Assembly (NCBI GenBank): GCA_031551355.1
Contig: JAVBNT010000014.1
Span: 1 to 46,206, forward strand
Reading direction: 5' to 3'
DNA: 46,206 nt
DNA from: JAVBNT01 sp031551355
GTDB lineage: Bacteria > Vulcanimicrobiota > CADAWZ01
Below are positions 8,223 through 16,513 of this stretch, piece after piece. The first letter of the stretch is position 1. Every line of letters begins with the position of its first letter. Position numbers and translations under genes: made by a program. A model generated the notes under the pieces. That model did not search any database and was not told the DNA's origin. It saw only the letters and a list, made by a program, of their open reading frames with translations.

Positions 8223-8967
8223 TTTTTGTTGAAATACATCTTTTCTTAATGTAGCAAAATGTATTTTTGTTTTCTTGCAGGTAGCTTGAAAACGAGCGGA
8301 GGTCCGTCATTCCCGCGCAGGCGGGAATCCATTCTTCCTTTAACTTTTTGAAGAATGAAACAGTTCCATGATACCCCACTAAATCCGATATTTTATCCGT
8401 TTTCTTATTTCCGGACATTCTCCCGTATAAAGCCTTCTGTGAAAAATTTTGTTGTAAAAATTTCGTGTGTAGTTGATCTGTTTTTCATTTATACTATAAA
8501 AAAATCTCTAAACCTAAAATTCTTTAATTATTGTTAATCTTTCCGATGTAGTGCCGGGTAAATTTGATTTATATCTGTTTGTCTGGTATTTTTATTTTAT
8601 AGACTTAATATGTTTATGATAGCTGTTTTTTTCGATTGTGATATGATAATCTCATGGTAAAATTCGGTTTATGATTGTTACATGTTTTTTGTGATTTTTT
8701 TCATAATATAGTATAAAAATTATAGTTTTTATTGTCGTTGTAGCTGCGTACTCTAAATTATAATTTTTGGTTTTTATGTTTTTACTTTTTGACATAATTT
8801 TAATTACAATCTAAAAAATGGAAAAGATTGATTATTTATTACTTTTTAAATAATTTTTTTAAATGCATGTAAAGTTAAAGGATTTTACATGTTGGATAAT
8901 AAATATTTCCATTATATCCTAAAAATAAATATTTTTAATTTCTATTTAAGTCAGGCGGTAAAAATAT
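8223..8967. other. AT-rich intergenic region before the AAA/DUF4143 gene
   Basis: I see no convincing gene. One dispersed repeat is present at about 8287-8333 (CTTGAAAACGAGCGGAGG followed by a CCCGC/GCGGG palindrome), matching part of the family D element at 1126-1172. The rest, from 8420, is extremely AT-rich. A perfect 8-bp inverted repeat CATGTAAA-N10-TTTACATG occurs at 8866-8891, about 75 bases before the downstream start codon, and could be an operator. A TTGACA at about 8788 may be a -35 box, but its -10 is weak. Confidence 0.5.
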
Positions 8968-10173
8968 ATGAACAATCGTTTTGAGTCTTTAGGCAAGCTT
9001 GTTGAACTAAAAGAAAGGGATTGCATAAAGGTTATTACCGGTGTCCGGCGCTGCGGAAAAACATCTTTGCTTGATTTATTTGCAGAGCATTTATTGGCGA
9101 GCGGCGTTTCTCCTGGGGGAATTATCAGGGTTGATTTTGAAAAGGGCGGTTTTGAAGAGATAACCGATTATAAAACTCTGTATCATTATGTCAAAGAAAA
9201 GCTTGTGCCGGATGTAAATACGTATATTTTGCTTGACGGTATACAGAAAATTAAGGAATGGGAAAAGGCCGTTGACTCACTTTCACTTATTCCCAACGTT
9301 GATATAACTATTACCGGCTCGAATGCCTGTCTGCTGGCGTCCGAGTTTTCTTCGCTTCTTTACGGAAGGCTCGAAGAGATAAAAATGCTGCCGCTGTCGT
9401 TTAAGGAATATCTTGATTTCAGAGAAATATCTTATGATGACAGGGAACTGGCAACCCATTTTAAGTCTTATCTTGATTACGGCTCTTTACCTGAAATGAT
9501 TCAATTTTACCCGTTGCCGGATTCAATTATGCCTGTTTTGTGCGGTATATACAATACTGTCCTGATGAAAGAAGTTATGCCGCGTAATAATGTCAGGGAT
9601 GTTCCTTTGCTTGAAAGTCTTGTGAAATTTATGGCTTCCAGTCTCGGCAAACAGATGTCTATTAAGAAAATCAGTGATTATCTGGTTGCGTCAGGCCATA
9701 ACACGACCTTTGAAACGGTCAACAGCTATCTGTCTATGCTTGAAGACGCCTATATCCTTTACCGTGCGGGACGCTATGACCTGAAAGGCAGGCAGTTTCT
9801 TAAAACTCAGGAGAAGTATTATTTTGTGGATACCGGACTGCTAAATTTGGTCTTGTGTGGTGCCGGTGCCGACTATGGTGCTGTTTTGGAAAGCGTTGTC
9901 TATTTTGAGCTGCTGCGCCGCGGCTTTGAAGTTTCTATCGGTAAATTTGGCAATCATGAAATTGATTTTGTGGCGATGAAGCCGGACAGAAGGGTTTATT
10001 ATCAGGTCTGTTCTTCTATAAAAAATGTCTCAGTAAGGGATTGTGAGCTTAAGCCTTTGCGTGCTGTTCCGGATAATTATGAAAAGGTTATCCTGTCAAT
10101 GGATTGCCCGCCGGTCAGTGATTTTGATGGGATAAAAAACGTACACCTACTCGACTTCCTATTGAAATTTTAA
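8968..10173 (+). CDS. AAA_14 / DUF4143 family ATP-binding protein
   Basis: This 401-residue protein has a P-loop ATPase N-terminus with Walker A GVRRCGKTS at about residues 25-33. A Walker B-like ILLDGIQ follows, with Gly where the usual acidic residue (DEIQ) sits. The sensor-type segment is ITGSNACLL. The C-terminal DUF4143 part has FVDTGLLN and a nuclease-fold-like region GNHEIDFVA. These proteins are common, often accessory, ATPases of unknown function. The D-to-G change in Walker B may reduce hydrolysis. A second, frameshifted relative lies at 15096-16318. The stop codon falls within a family F repeat. Confidence 0.8.
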   Translation: MNNRFESLGKLVELKERDCIKVITGVRRCGKTSLLDLFAEHLLASGVSPGGIIRVDFEKGGFEEITDYKTLYHYVKEKLVPDVNTYILLDGIQKIKEWEKAVDSLSLIPNVDITITGSNACLLASEFSSLLYGRLEEIKMLPLSFKEYLDFREISYDDRELATHFKSYLDYGSLPEMIQFYPLPDSIMPVLCGIYNTVLMKEVMPRNNVRDVPLLESLVKFMASSLGKQMSIKKISDYLVASGHNTTFETVNSYLSMLEDAYILYRAGRYDLKGRQFLKTQEKYYFVDTGLLNLVLCGAGADYGAVLESVVYFELLRRGFEVSIGKFGNHEIDFVAMKPDRRVYYQVCSSIKNVSVRDCELKPLRAVPDNYEKVILSMDCPPVSDFDGIKNVHLLDFLLKF

Positions 10174-10246
10174 TTTTAATAAAGTCCCCTCCTTTGGAGG
10201 GGTGGCGCGAAGCGGCGGGGTGGTTTCTGCGTCGTCAAATTGAATA
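10167..10246. repeat. Family F repeat, copy 2
   Basis: It begins ATTTTAATTTTAATAAAG, has a perfect CCCCTCC-TTT-GGAGGGG hairpin, then GTGGCGCGAAGCGGCGGGG and GGTTTCTGCGTCGTC. The stop codon of the upstream ATPase gene lies in its first bases. It runs into family C-type sequence. Confidence 0.7.
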
Positions 10247-10320
10247 TTCGCTCTATGTCTACGCCTTGCTCGTCGAAATTCAATCTGTCTTAGCATCTTC
10301 GCCTGTTTGAATTGATTTAG
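10233..10320 (+). repeat. Partial family C hairpin repeat between two family F copies
   Basis: CAAATTGAAT near 10245 and AATTCAATCTG near 10277 pair as a middle stem, and the right half continues TTAGCATCTTCGCCTG then TTTGAATTGATTT. The apical CGTAG half is missing and the left outer arm is replaced by family F sequence, making a mosaic. Confidence 0.5.
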
Positions 10321-10396
10321 ATTTTAATTTTAATAAATTCCCCTCCTTTGGAGGGGTGGCGCAGAGCGACGAGGTGGTTTCTGCGCCGCTAAATTT
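10321..10396. repeat. Family F repeat, copy 3 (empty-site version)
   Basis: ATTTTAATTTTAATAAATTCCCC, the CCCCTCC-TTT-GGAGGGG hairpin and GTGGCGCAGAGCGACGAGG repeat copy 2, located 154 bases upstream. This copy is uninterrupted at the position where the family A element sits in copy 1. Confidence 0.7.
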
Positions 10397-10417
10397 TAGA
10401 GAACTATTTAAGCCGCC

Positions 10418-10486
10418 AAAGGAGAAGAGCGTATGAAAATTACAATAGATGCTGCCTTCTAAATAAAATACTATTATTTAGGAGGC
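10418..10486 (+). promoter_or_regulatory. Translation attenuator of the cat gene: leader peptide plus ribosome-binding-site-sequestering hairpin
   Basis: AAAGGAG (10418-10424) precedes ATG 10433 by 8 bases and opens a nine-codon leader, M-K-I-T-I-D-A-A-F, stopping at TAA 10460-10462. The end of the leader overlaps the left arm GCCTTCTAAATA (10454-10465). That arm pairs over 12 positions (one wobble) with TATTTAGGAGGC (10475-10486), burying the AGGAGG of the acetyltransferase. A ribosome stalled around codon 6 would cover the left arm and free the binding site. This is the known layout of inducible Gram-positive cat genes; operation here is inferred. Confidence 0.85.
10433..10462 (+). CDS. Leader peptide of the cat attenuator (MKITIDAAF)
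   Basis: This nine-codon ORF has its own strong ribosome binding site and ends inside the hairpin that hides the cat ribosome binding site. Two adjacent alanines precede the last residue. Ala/Ser/Thr near the end of the nascent chain are known to favour drug-dependent stalling by chloramphenicol. It is too short for similarity to prove anything; the arrangement is the evidence. Confidence 0.75.
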   Translation: MKITIDAAF

Positions 10487-10490
10487 TAAT

Positions 10491-11135
10491 ATGAATTATA
10501 AAAAAATAGCTATGGAAAAATGGCAGCGTGCCGGCATCTTCAGGCATTTTATTGATGATGTCAGATGTGTGGTTTGTATTACGGCTGATATGGATGTTAC
10601 TGAAGTTCTGGCTTTTTGTAAAGCCGGTCAATACCGTTTTTACCCTGTGTTTCTCTATCTTGTATCAAGGGGTGTCAACCGGCGGGAGGAGTTCCGTATG
10701 GGTTACGATGAGAATGGTGAACTGATTGTATGGAATGAGGTTTCACCTTCATACCCTGTGTTTCAGCCTGAGGATGAGCTTTTTACCCGCTTGATAACGG
10801 TTTATTCTCCCAATTTTGGCACTTTTTATCAGAGAGTTCTTGCGGATCTGGAAAGTCACAAAGACGCACGGGGGCATGAAGTTGTTTACTCTGAACGTAA
10901 CGTTTTTGACGCTTCTTGTCTTCCTTGGCTTAATTATAAAGCATGTAGTTTACATGTTTTTGACGGTGGAAATTATTTGGCGCCGATTGTGACCTGGGGA
11001 CGATATCAGGATTTTAATGGAAAAGTTACCATGCCGCTCACGATGCAGATTCATCATGCCGTTGCCGACGGATTCCATATTTCCAGATTTTATGAGGATA
11101 TAAGAGCTGAGGTTGCTGCTCTGGCCGTACTATAG
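10491..11135 (+). CDS. cat: Chloramphenicol O-acetyltransferase (CAT, type A family)
   Basis: CAT acetylates the 3-hydroxyl of chloramphenicol with acetyl-CoA, as a trimer. The catalytic motif HHAVADGFH (HHxxxDGxH, near residues 185-193) is intact, and APIVTWGRY near residue 164 matches the conserved substrate-site segment. At 214 residues it is of normal length. ATG 10491 follows an ideal AGGAGG at 5 bases, but that site is locked in a hairpin by a leader-peptide attenuator. A strong terminator at 11198 makes it a self-contained cassette between repeats, suggesting acquisition. Some CAT-like proteins act on other acceptors, but the attenuator argues for a drug-inducible resistance role. Confidence 0.88.
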   Translation: MNYKKIAMEKWQRAGIFRHFIDDVRCVVCITADMDVTEVLAFCKAGQYRFYPVFLYLVSRGVNRREEFRMGYDENGELIVWNEVSPSYPVFQPEDELFTRLITVYSPNFGTFYQRVLADLESHKDARGHEVVYSERNVFDASCLPWLNYKACSLHVFDGGNYLAPIVTWGRYQDFNGKVTMPLTMQIHHAVADGFHISRFYEDIRAEVAALAVL

Positions 11136-11197
11136 TTTTTTATAGTCTTCGCGCTTAAGAGGCACTGTAAAAAAGATAGATATATGCTTTTATAACG

Positions 11198-11252
11198 GAC
11201 TGTCGTACTAAGCGGACCTTTCTGGCCCCACTTTGTACGACAGTCTATTATT
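11198..11252 (+). terminator. Intrinsic terminator after cat
   Basis: GACTGTCGTAC and GTACGACAGTC form a perfect 11-bp stem (11198-11208 and 11235-11245) around a 26-base loop, followed by TATTATTTTTA. Confidence 0.75.
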
Positions 11253-11559
11253 TTTAGATTGTAGTAGAAAATTCTGGATATAATTTTTTGTTTGCGCTTT
11301 ATGTTATATAATTTTTTATATGTAAATCATTGCGAAAATGGCTCACACTTGTTTTGAGATAATTATGTTATGATCTAATATGTTTTAATTTGTTGATAGT
11401 TATTTGTAGTGTAATTAAATCGTCTGTTTTCAAAGGGTAAGAGTAAAAATAGATAGAATAAAACTAGAGAAGTTTTTTTAGTGAAAACCGGTGTTTTACC
11501 GGTTTGTTCTATTTTTGAAAGCCATAATTGCGTTGCAATAAAACGACCGGAGGTTGTTT
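11253..11559 (+). promoter_or_regulatory. Leader region of the hybrid kinase gene with a small hairpin
   Basis: AT-rich sequence without a gene. AAACCGGT and ACCGGTTT form an 8-bp hairpin with a five-base loop near 11483-11503, followed by GTTCTATTTTT, about 55 bases before the kinase start. It could be a weak terminator or a 5'-leader structure. A CCGGAGG ribosome binding site lies at 11547-11553. Confidence 0.4.
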
Positions 11560-13977
11560 ATGGGTAGAAACAATAATGAATATGCAACAAAGTTAAATAC
11601 TGCTTTGGCTCAGATTACGAAAACGTCGGCACTGACATCCGGTATCCTTGAAGATGCGGCAAGCGTTATTGCACGCGAAGGCTGCCATGCGTTAAAGACT
11701 CACCGTGTTGGTATTTGGCGCATGCTGCATGGGAATGATTCCAGAGAGCTTAAAAGTATTTCCAGTTATAACAGCGTGACCGGAGAACATGTTATTCAGG
11801 AGGATTTTCCTTTGGAAGATCGTCCGCAATATGTAAAAATGCTTGCTTCTGAACGTCTTATCGTCATTAATGACGCTCACAATACGGATGTTCTTCCGAA
11901 CTTGACCGATGCATACGGCCCGCAAATTTGCTCTCTTTTGGATGCGCCGATACGTATCGGCGGAAAGTTAGTCGGAGTTGTTTGTATTGAGCAGGATCGG
12001 TGTGAAGAATTTCCTGAAAAGCGCGAATGGACTATTGAAGAGCAGAATTTTGCCTCTTCTTTGGCCGACTTTGTTGCCCTTGCGCTTGAAAGTGCGGAGC
12101 GGCGGTTGTTGATGCGCCGTACAGAAGCGTTAATGAGTAATCTTCCCGGTATGGTATATCAGTGTCTTAATGACCCTCCCGAATTTACCTTTACATTTGT
12201 CAGCGAAGGCTGTTTTAAACTTATAGGCTACACTCCTGAAGAGCTTATGGGCAATAACGCCGTGAAGTTTTTTGATATGGTACACCCGGAGGATGTGGGG
12301 CCGCTTGAAAAATTGAACGCGGAAACCCTTTCGATTGGATTGCCTTTGGAAACGACTTTCCGGATGATAATGAAAGACGGCAGTGTAAAATGGATTTGGG
12401 AACGCAGCCGTGTGGTTGAAAAAAATCTTGATGGTACCCCCCGCCTTTTGGAAGGTTTTTATACCGATATAACGGAACAGAGGCGTTTGGAAGCCGCTGA
12501 GCTTGCCAATCGCGCCAAGTCGGAATTTCTGGCAAATATGAGTCATGAAATACGCACCCCGATGAATGCTATTCTGGGAATGACTGATTTGGCTATTCGT
12601 CACTTTCCGAGTGACGCAGTGTTTGAATATCTTAACAATATTAAAACTGCCGGCAAAACGCTGCTTTCTATTATAAACGATATTCTTGATTTTTCGAAGA
12701 TTGAAGCCGGAGCCATTGAACTGATGCCGGAAAAATACAACATCCATTCTTTTGTTAACGATGTATCGACAATGATTAACGTCCGAATAGGAGAGAAACC
12801 TATTGATTTTATTGTTGATGACGATCCTGATATGCCGTGCGAACTTATTGGTGACGTTACGCGTATTAAGCAGATAGCGATCAATTTACTTACCAATGCG
12901 GTAAAGTTTACGGATAAAGGCCATATAGTCTTTTCGGTAAAATTAGAACCGGTATCAACGGGTCTGCATAAGCTTAAAGTTTCCGTAAAAGATACCGGCA
13001 TCGGCATTCGCAGGGAAGAAATACCCTTGCTTTTTGACAATTTTTCTCAATTGGACACGCGTAAGAACCGCAGTGTGGAGGGAACAGGTCTTGGACTTGC
13101 AATATCAAAGAACCTTGTTGAATTAATGGATGGCGACATACACGTTGAAAGTACTTACGGTAAGGGGTCATGTTTCTCTTTTCATGTGCTGCAGAGAGTG
13201 GAAGACACTAAACAGGCTATAAAAATTCATCATCAGGGCTATAAAGCAGCTGTATGGTTTCCTAATCAGGAGAAGGCTTCTATTCTTTCGGAAAAGATAA
13301 AGAAAATGGGCGTTCCTTGTGATATCATTGAGGAGCCCGGTGTTTTGAGCGGCTACTCACATGTGTTTTTCGATTCTGCAAAAGAAGGGATTATGCGCGA
13401 ATTTTTACGTCCGGGTCTTAGTATGATCTCAGTTTCCAGAGGAATAACAAGCGATACTACGAGTTTAAAAAGAGTATGCGTTCCGCTATCAAGTCTTGTA
13501 GTTGCCCGTTTATTTGATGATAAAGAACGTTTCTTTATGGACCTTTATGAACAGAACTCTTCTGAGGTCAGTTCCTTGAGTCTGCATGGAACGCATTTGC
13601 TGGTTGTAGATGATAATGAAATAAATCTTATGATCGCTGAGAACGTTTTGCTGTTTTATGGAGGTAAGGTGAGTGTTGCCTCTTCAGGCGCCGAAGCTGT
13701 GGAGCTTGTAAGAAAGAACGATTATGATATCGTTTTTATGGATCATATGATGCCGGAAATAGACGGTATTGATGCAACAAAGATGATCCGTGAATTGCCT
13801 GGTGAAAAATATGCAGACCTCCCCATTGTAGCCTTGACTGCGAACGTTGTCGGCGACGTAAGGGAAATGTTTTTGAACAGCGGAATGAATGATTTTCTTC
13901 CTAAACCTTTGGAGTCTGATGAAATAGAGCGGGTGTTGATGGATTGGATTCCACCGGACAAGTGGAGTTTGGGGTAG
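11560..13977 (+). CDS. GAF-PAS hybrid sensor histidine kinase with C-terminal receiver
   Basis: An 805-residue cytoplasmic-looking hybrid kinase with no obvious transmembrane segment. In order: a GAF domain (about 15-180), a PAS/PAC domain (about 195-310), a dimerisation/phosphoacceptor helix with SHEIRTP near residue 330, and a HATPase domain with NLLTNAVKF and the DTGIGI and GTGLGLAIS boxes. A degenerate receiver-like stretch (about 550-680) without a clear phospho-Asp is followed by a true receiver (LLVVDDNE, then FMDHMMPEIDG near residue 725, and a KP pair near the end). ATG 11560 is chosen because CCGGAGG sits 6 bases upstream. No response regulator with an output domain is adjacent, so the target is unknown. 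Confidence 0.9.
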   Translation: MGRNNNEYATKLNTALAQITKTSALTSGILEDAASVIAREGCHALKTHRVGIWRMLHGNDSRELKSISSYNSVTGEHVIQEDFPLEDRPQYVKMLASERLIVINDAHNTDVLPNLTDAYGPQICSLLDAPIRIGGKLVGVVCIEQDRCEEFPEKREWTIEEQNFASSLADFVALALESAERRLLMRRTEALMSNLPGMVYQCLNDPPEFTFTFVSEGCFKLIGYTPEELMGNNAVKFFDMVHPEDVGPLEKLNAETLSIGLPLETTFRMIMKDGSVKWIWERSRVVEKNLDGTPRLLEGFYTDITEQRRLEAAELANRAKSEFLANMSHEIRTPMNAILGMTDLAIRHFPSDAVFEYLNNIKTAGKTLLSIINDILDFSKIEAGAIELMPEKYNIHSFVNDVSTMINVRIGEKPIDFIVDDDPDMPCELIGDVTRIKQIAINLLTNAVKFTDKGHIVFSVKLEPVSTGLHKLKVSVKDTGIGIRREEIPLLFDNFSQLDTRKNRSVEGTGLGLAISKNLVELMDGDIHVESTYGKGSCFSFHVLQRVEDTKQAIKIHHQGYKAAVWFPNQEKASILSEKIKKMGVPCDIIEEPGVLSGYSHVFFDSAKEGIMREFLRPGLSMISVSRGITSDTTSLKRVCVPLSSLVVARLFDDKERFFMDLYEQNSSEVSSLSLHGTHLLVVDDNEINLMIAENVLLFYGGKVSVASSGAEAVELVRKNDYDIVFMDHMMPEIDGIDATKMIRELPGEKYADLPIVALTANVVGDVREMFLNSGMNDFLPKPLESDEIERVLMDWIPPDKWSLG

Positions 13978-14028
13978 AGCTGTTTACAATAAAGCATGAA
14001 GATTTATGAAGAAGGCCAGAGGTGAGAT

Positions 14029-14853
14029 ATGCCGGAACTTCCGGAAGTTGAGACCGTAAAGCGTATTTTAGAACAGCAGATTGTTGGTCTGCTGATTGAA
14101 AGCGCGACTGTAAAACATGAACGGGTTATTGCCCATCCTGCGGCTGGGACGTTTATTCTTGCGGTTGCCGGACAGACTATTTGCGGTATAGGCCGACGCG
14201 GGAAATTTTTGCAGATTTTGCTTGCCGGCGGTGCCACCATTATCCTGCATCTGCGTATGACCGGCTGCCTTCTTGTGACACCTGCCGGTTATGCGGTGGA
14301 AAAACATACCCATATTATTTTTCATTTGCACGGCGGCAGGGAACTCCATTTTATCGACCCTCGCCGTTTTGGGCGTTTCTGGTTTATAAAGGCGGGAGAA
14401 GATGATACATATAGCGGTATCGGCAAGTTGGGTCCGGAGCCGTTGAGTGACGCGCTTTCCGCAGAATATCTGCTGGCCAGTTACGGAAAAAGCAGAAAAC
14501 CGGTCAAAGCCTGTCTGCTGGAACAGAATGTGATTGCGGGCATAGGTAACATTTATTCCGACGAAATTCTTTTCAAGGCAAAAATTCGTCCTGACCGTCC
14601 TGCCAATAGTCTCAAGACTGATGAATGGCGGTCTCTTGCCTGGCTTATTCCCGAGCGTCTTTCCTATTTCACCGAAAAAAACATTATTACTCCGGAAGAA
14701 TATTTTGCATGCCGGGGACAGGATTACCGCAATACGCCGTTTTTACAGGTCTATGGCCGTGAGGGAAAAGGTTGCCTGGTGTGCGGTAAAACTCTTTGCC
14801 GCCAGGTTGTAACGGGCAGGAGCAGCATATTTTGCCCCACCTGCCAAGTCTGA
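14029..14853 (+). CDS. mutM: Formamidopyrimidine-DNA glycosylase (Fpg/MutM)
   Basis: This bifunctional glycosylase/AP lyase removes oxidised purines such as 8-oxoguanine. The N-terminus MPELPEVE supplies the catalytic proline after Met removal and the conserved Glu. The helix-two-turn-helix region NVIAGIGNIYSDE is at about residues 166-178. The C-terminal zinc finger has CLVC and CPTC pairs. At 274 residues it is full length, and GAGGTGAG precedes ATG 14029. It lies 51 bases after the hybrid kinase. Its TGA touches the left arm of a family C hairpin. Confidence 0.96.
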   Translation: MPELPEVETVKRILEQQIVGLLIESATVKHERVIAHPAAGTFILAVAGQTICGIGRRGKFLQILLAGGATIILHLRMTGCLLVTPAGYAVEKHTHIIFHLHGGRELHFIDPRRFGRFWFIKAGEDDTYSGIGKLGPEPLSDALSAEYLLASYGKSRKPVKACLLEQNVIAGIGNIYSDEILFKAKIRPDRPANSLKTDEWRSLAWLIPERLSYFTEKNIITPEEYFACRGQDYRNTPFLQVYGREGKGCLVCGKTLCRQVVTGRSSIFCPTCQV

Positions 14854-15001
14854 AAATCAATTGAAACAGGCGAATCTGCGTCATCAAACAGAAATGCCCT
14901 CATTCCGACGTAGTAAACTACGCCTCATTCGTGGCTTTTCTGCTTGATTTAGCATCTCCACCTGCTTGATTTAGCATCTCCACCTGTTTGAATTGATTTT
15001 T
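14853..15001 (+). repeat. Family C three-tier hairpin after mutM, with a 22-bp tandem duplication
   Basis: Outer arms AAAATCAATTGAAACAGG (14853-14870) and CCTGTTTGAATTGATTTT (14983-15000) pair with one mismatch. Middle arms are CAAACAGAAATGCC (14885) and GGCTTTTCTGCTTG (ending 14946). The apical stem is CGTAG / CTACG at 14909-14922. In the right half a 22-base unit starting TGCTTGATTTAGCATC is present twice in tandem (14941-14962 and 14963-14984). A T-rich end makes it a likely terminator. Confidence 0.75.
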
Positions 15002-15095
15002 ATGTTGCAGTATGATTTTGTTATTAGTTTAGTCGCAATCCTGTTTGTTAGTTACTTCATCAGTTTGAGTGCCTTATTATTTTTTAAAATTACTT

Positions 15096-16318
15096 CTAAA
15101 CATACCCAATGGGGATGACCATGTCGTCGCCCTTCAGCGGTATCAGGTTTTCATACATACAGATAACCCCTCCGCCTTTTCTTTCTGTTCCCGGTATTCC
15201 GTCCAGAGCTTTAAAGGCTTTGATATCATCGCTTTTAGGATTGGCATGTTTTTTAATTTCTATGGGATAAAACATCATGTTCTGATAAATCAGGAGATCT
15301 ATTTCATTTGGCTGATTATCTCTGTAAAAATACAATGGCGGGTCGGTGATACCGGCATTCAGGTAGCTTTTTATGATCTCGGCAATAACGAAAGTTTCAA
15401 AAAAAGCACCTGCCATCGCACCGTTTTGCAAAACCTGAGGATTGCTCCAATGTGTTAGATATGCCGCCAGACCGGTATCCAAAAAATAAATTTTAGGAGT
15501 TTTGACCGCTCTTTTTATGATGTTTTGATTATAAGGTTTTAAAAGATATATTAGGCCCGAAGCGATTAAAACGGAAAGCCAGCGATCTGCTGTAGGCTGG
15601 CTGATCCCCACATCTTTGGCCACGGAAGACAAATTTAAAAGCTGCCCCGTTCTGGCTGCAATAGCCGTCAGGAATTTTAAAAATTTGATCTCGTCTCCAA
15701 CCTGAGTCAGCTCTCTGACGTCTCTTTCCAGATAAGTTCTGGTATAGGACGCGTAAACATCTGCCAGTCCATATCTGCGGATGTATGCATTGCCGGCATA
15801 CAGCCTTTATGAATGATATTCCATATGTCCCCATAACTGTTTTCCGTTAAATGTTGTTTGTGCAAATCAAAATAGGACTGTTCCGGAAGAAATGGAACGC
15901 TAAAATCAGAATTGTTTATTTCTCTCAACGAAAGTCCCGGCATATTGAAGACACCGACTCTCCCGGCAAGAGATTCGCTTACATTTTTCATCCTTTCAAA
16001 CTGCTGGCTGCCGCTCAAAAAGAATTGCCCCTTCTTATTTTCGCTGTCAAGAATCATTTTTATATAGTGAAATAGATTGGGAGCGTATTGAATTTCATCG
16101 AGAATCACCGGGGGAGGAGCATTTTTGAAAAAAGACGCGCCTTCTTCAAAAGCGGAGCGCAGAAGCAGAGGATCGTCAAGGGTTAAATAAAGAGTATCCG
16201 GTTTTATTTTTTTTAGAAAAGTCGTTTTGCCTGTCTGTCTAGCTCCGCAAACCATCACTGAACCGAACATTTTTTCTGCTTTCAATATGGTTTTTTCAAG
16301 ATGCCTGTTTATGTACAT
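15096..16318 (-). pseudogene. AAA_14 / DUF4143 ATPase split by a single-base frameshift
   Basis: The N-terminal part (16318 down to about 15757) has Walker A GARQTGKTT, Walker B PVILDEIQ and FLSGSQQF. It then runs out of frame after ADMDWQMF. The C-terminal part (to 15096) has the winged-helix-like SSVAKDVGISQPTADRW, FLDTGLAAY and NEIDLLIY. Adding one base at the AAA run 15755-15757 (TTT to TTTT on the coding strand) restores a continuous ~408-residue protein through YASYTRTYLERDVREL, the sequence expected here for the family. ATG 16318, with AGGAAA upstream, gives the usual MYINR start. It may be a recent pseudogene, a phase-variable tract or a sequencing error. Confidence 0.8.
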
Positions 16319-16513
16319 AATATTTTCCTGCAAATTTAATATTTAATATTACTATTGTAGGGAAAAATGGTTGCTATTTGTTAAGAGTTTGGTTTTTTTG
16401 AGAAGAATGAGGGCCTCGACTGCTGTATTTTTTTGTGATAGTAACGGAATGGTCTTAGTTCTCATGGGCACTGCTGCCGTATGCCTGTAATCTTTCTGTT
16501 CTATAATTTTGCT

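Noticed and set aside
8212..8418. Minus-strand ORF containing a WIPACAGMTD-like peptide
   Set aside because: This peptide is the common spurious translation of the CCCGC/GCGGG palindromic repeat; there is no gene.
15069..15458. Plus-strand ORF of 129 codons opposite the frameshifted ATPase
   Set aside because: It is the antisense shadow of the DUF4143 region, which shows clear family features on the minus strand.
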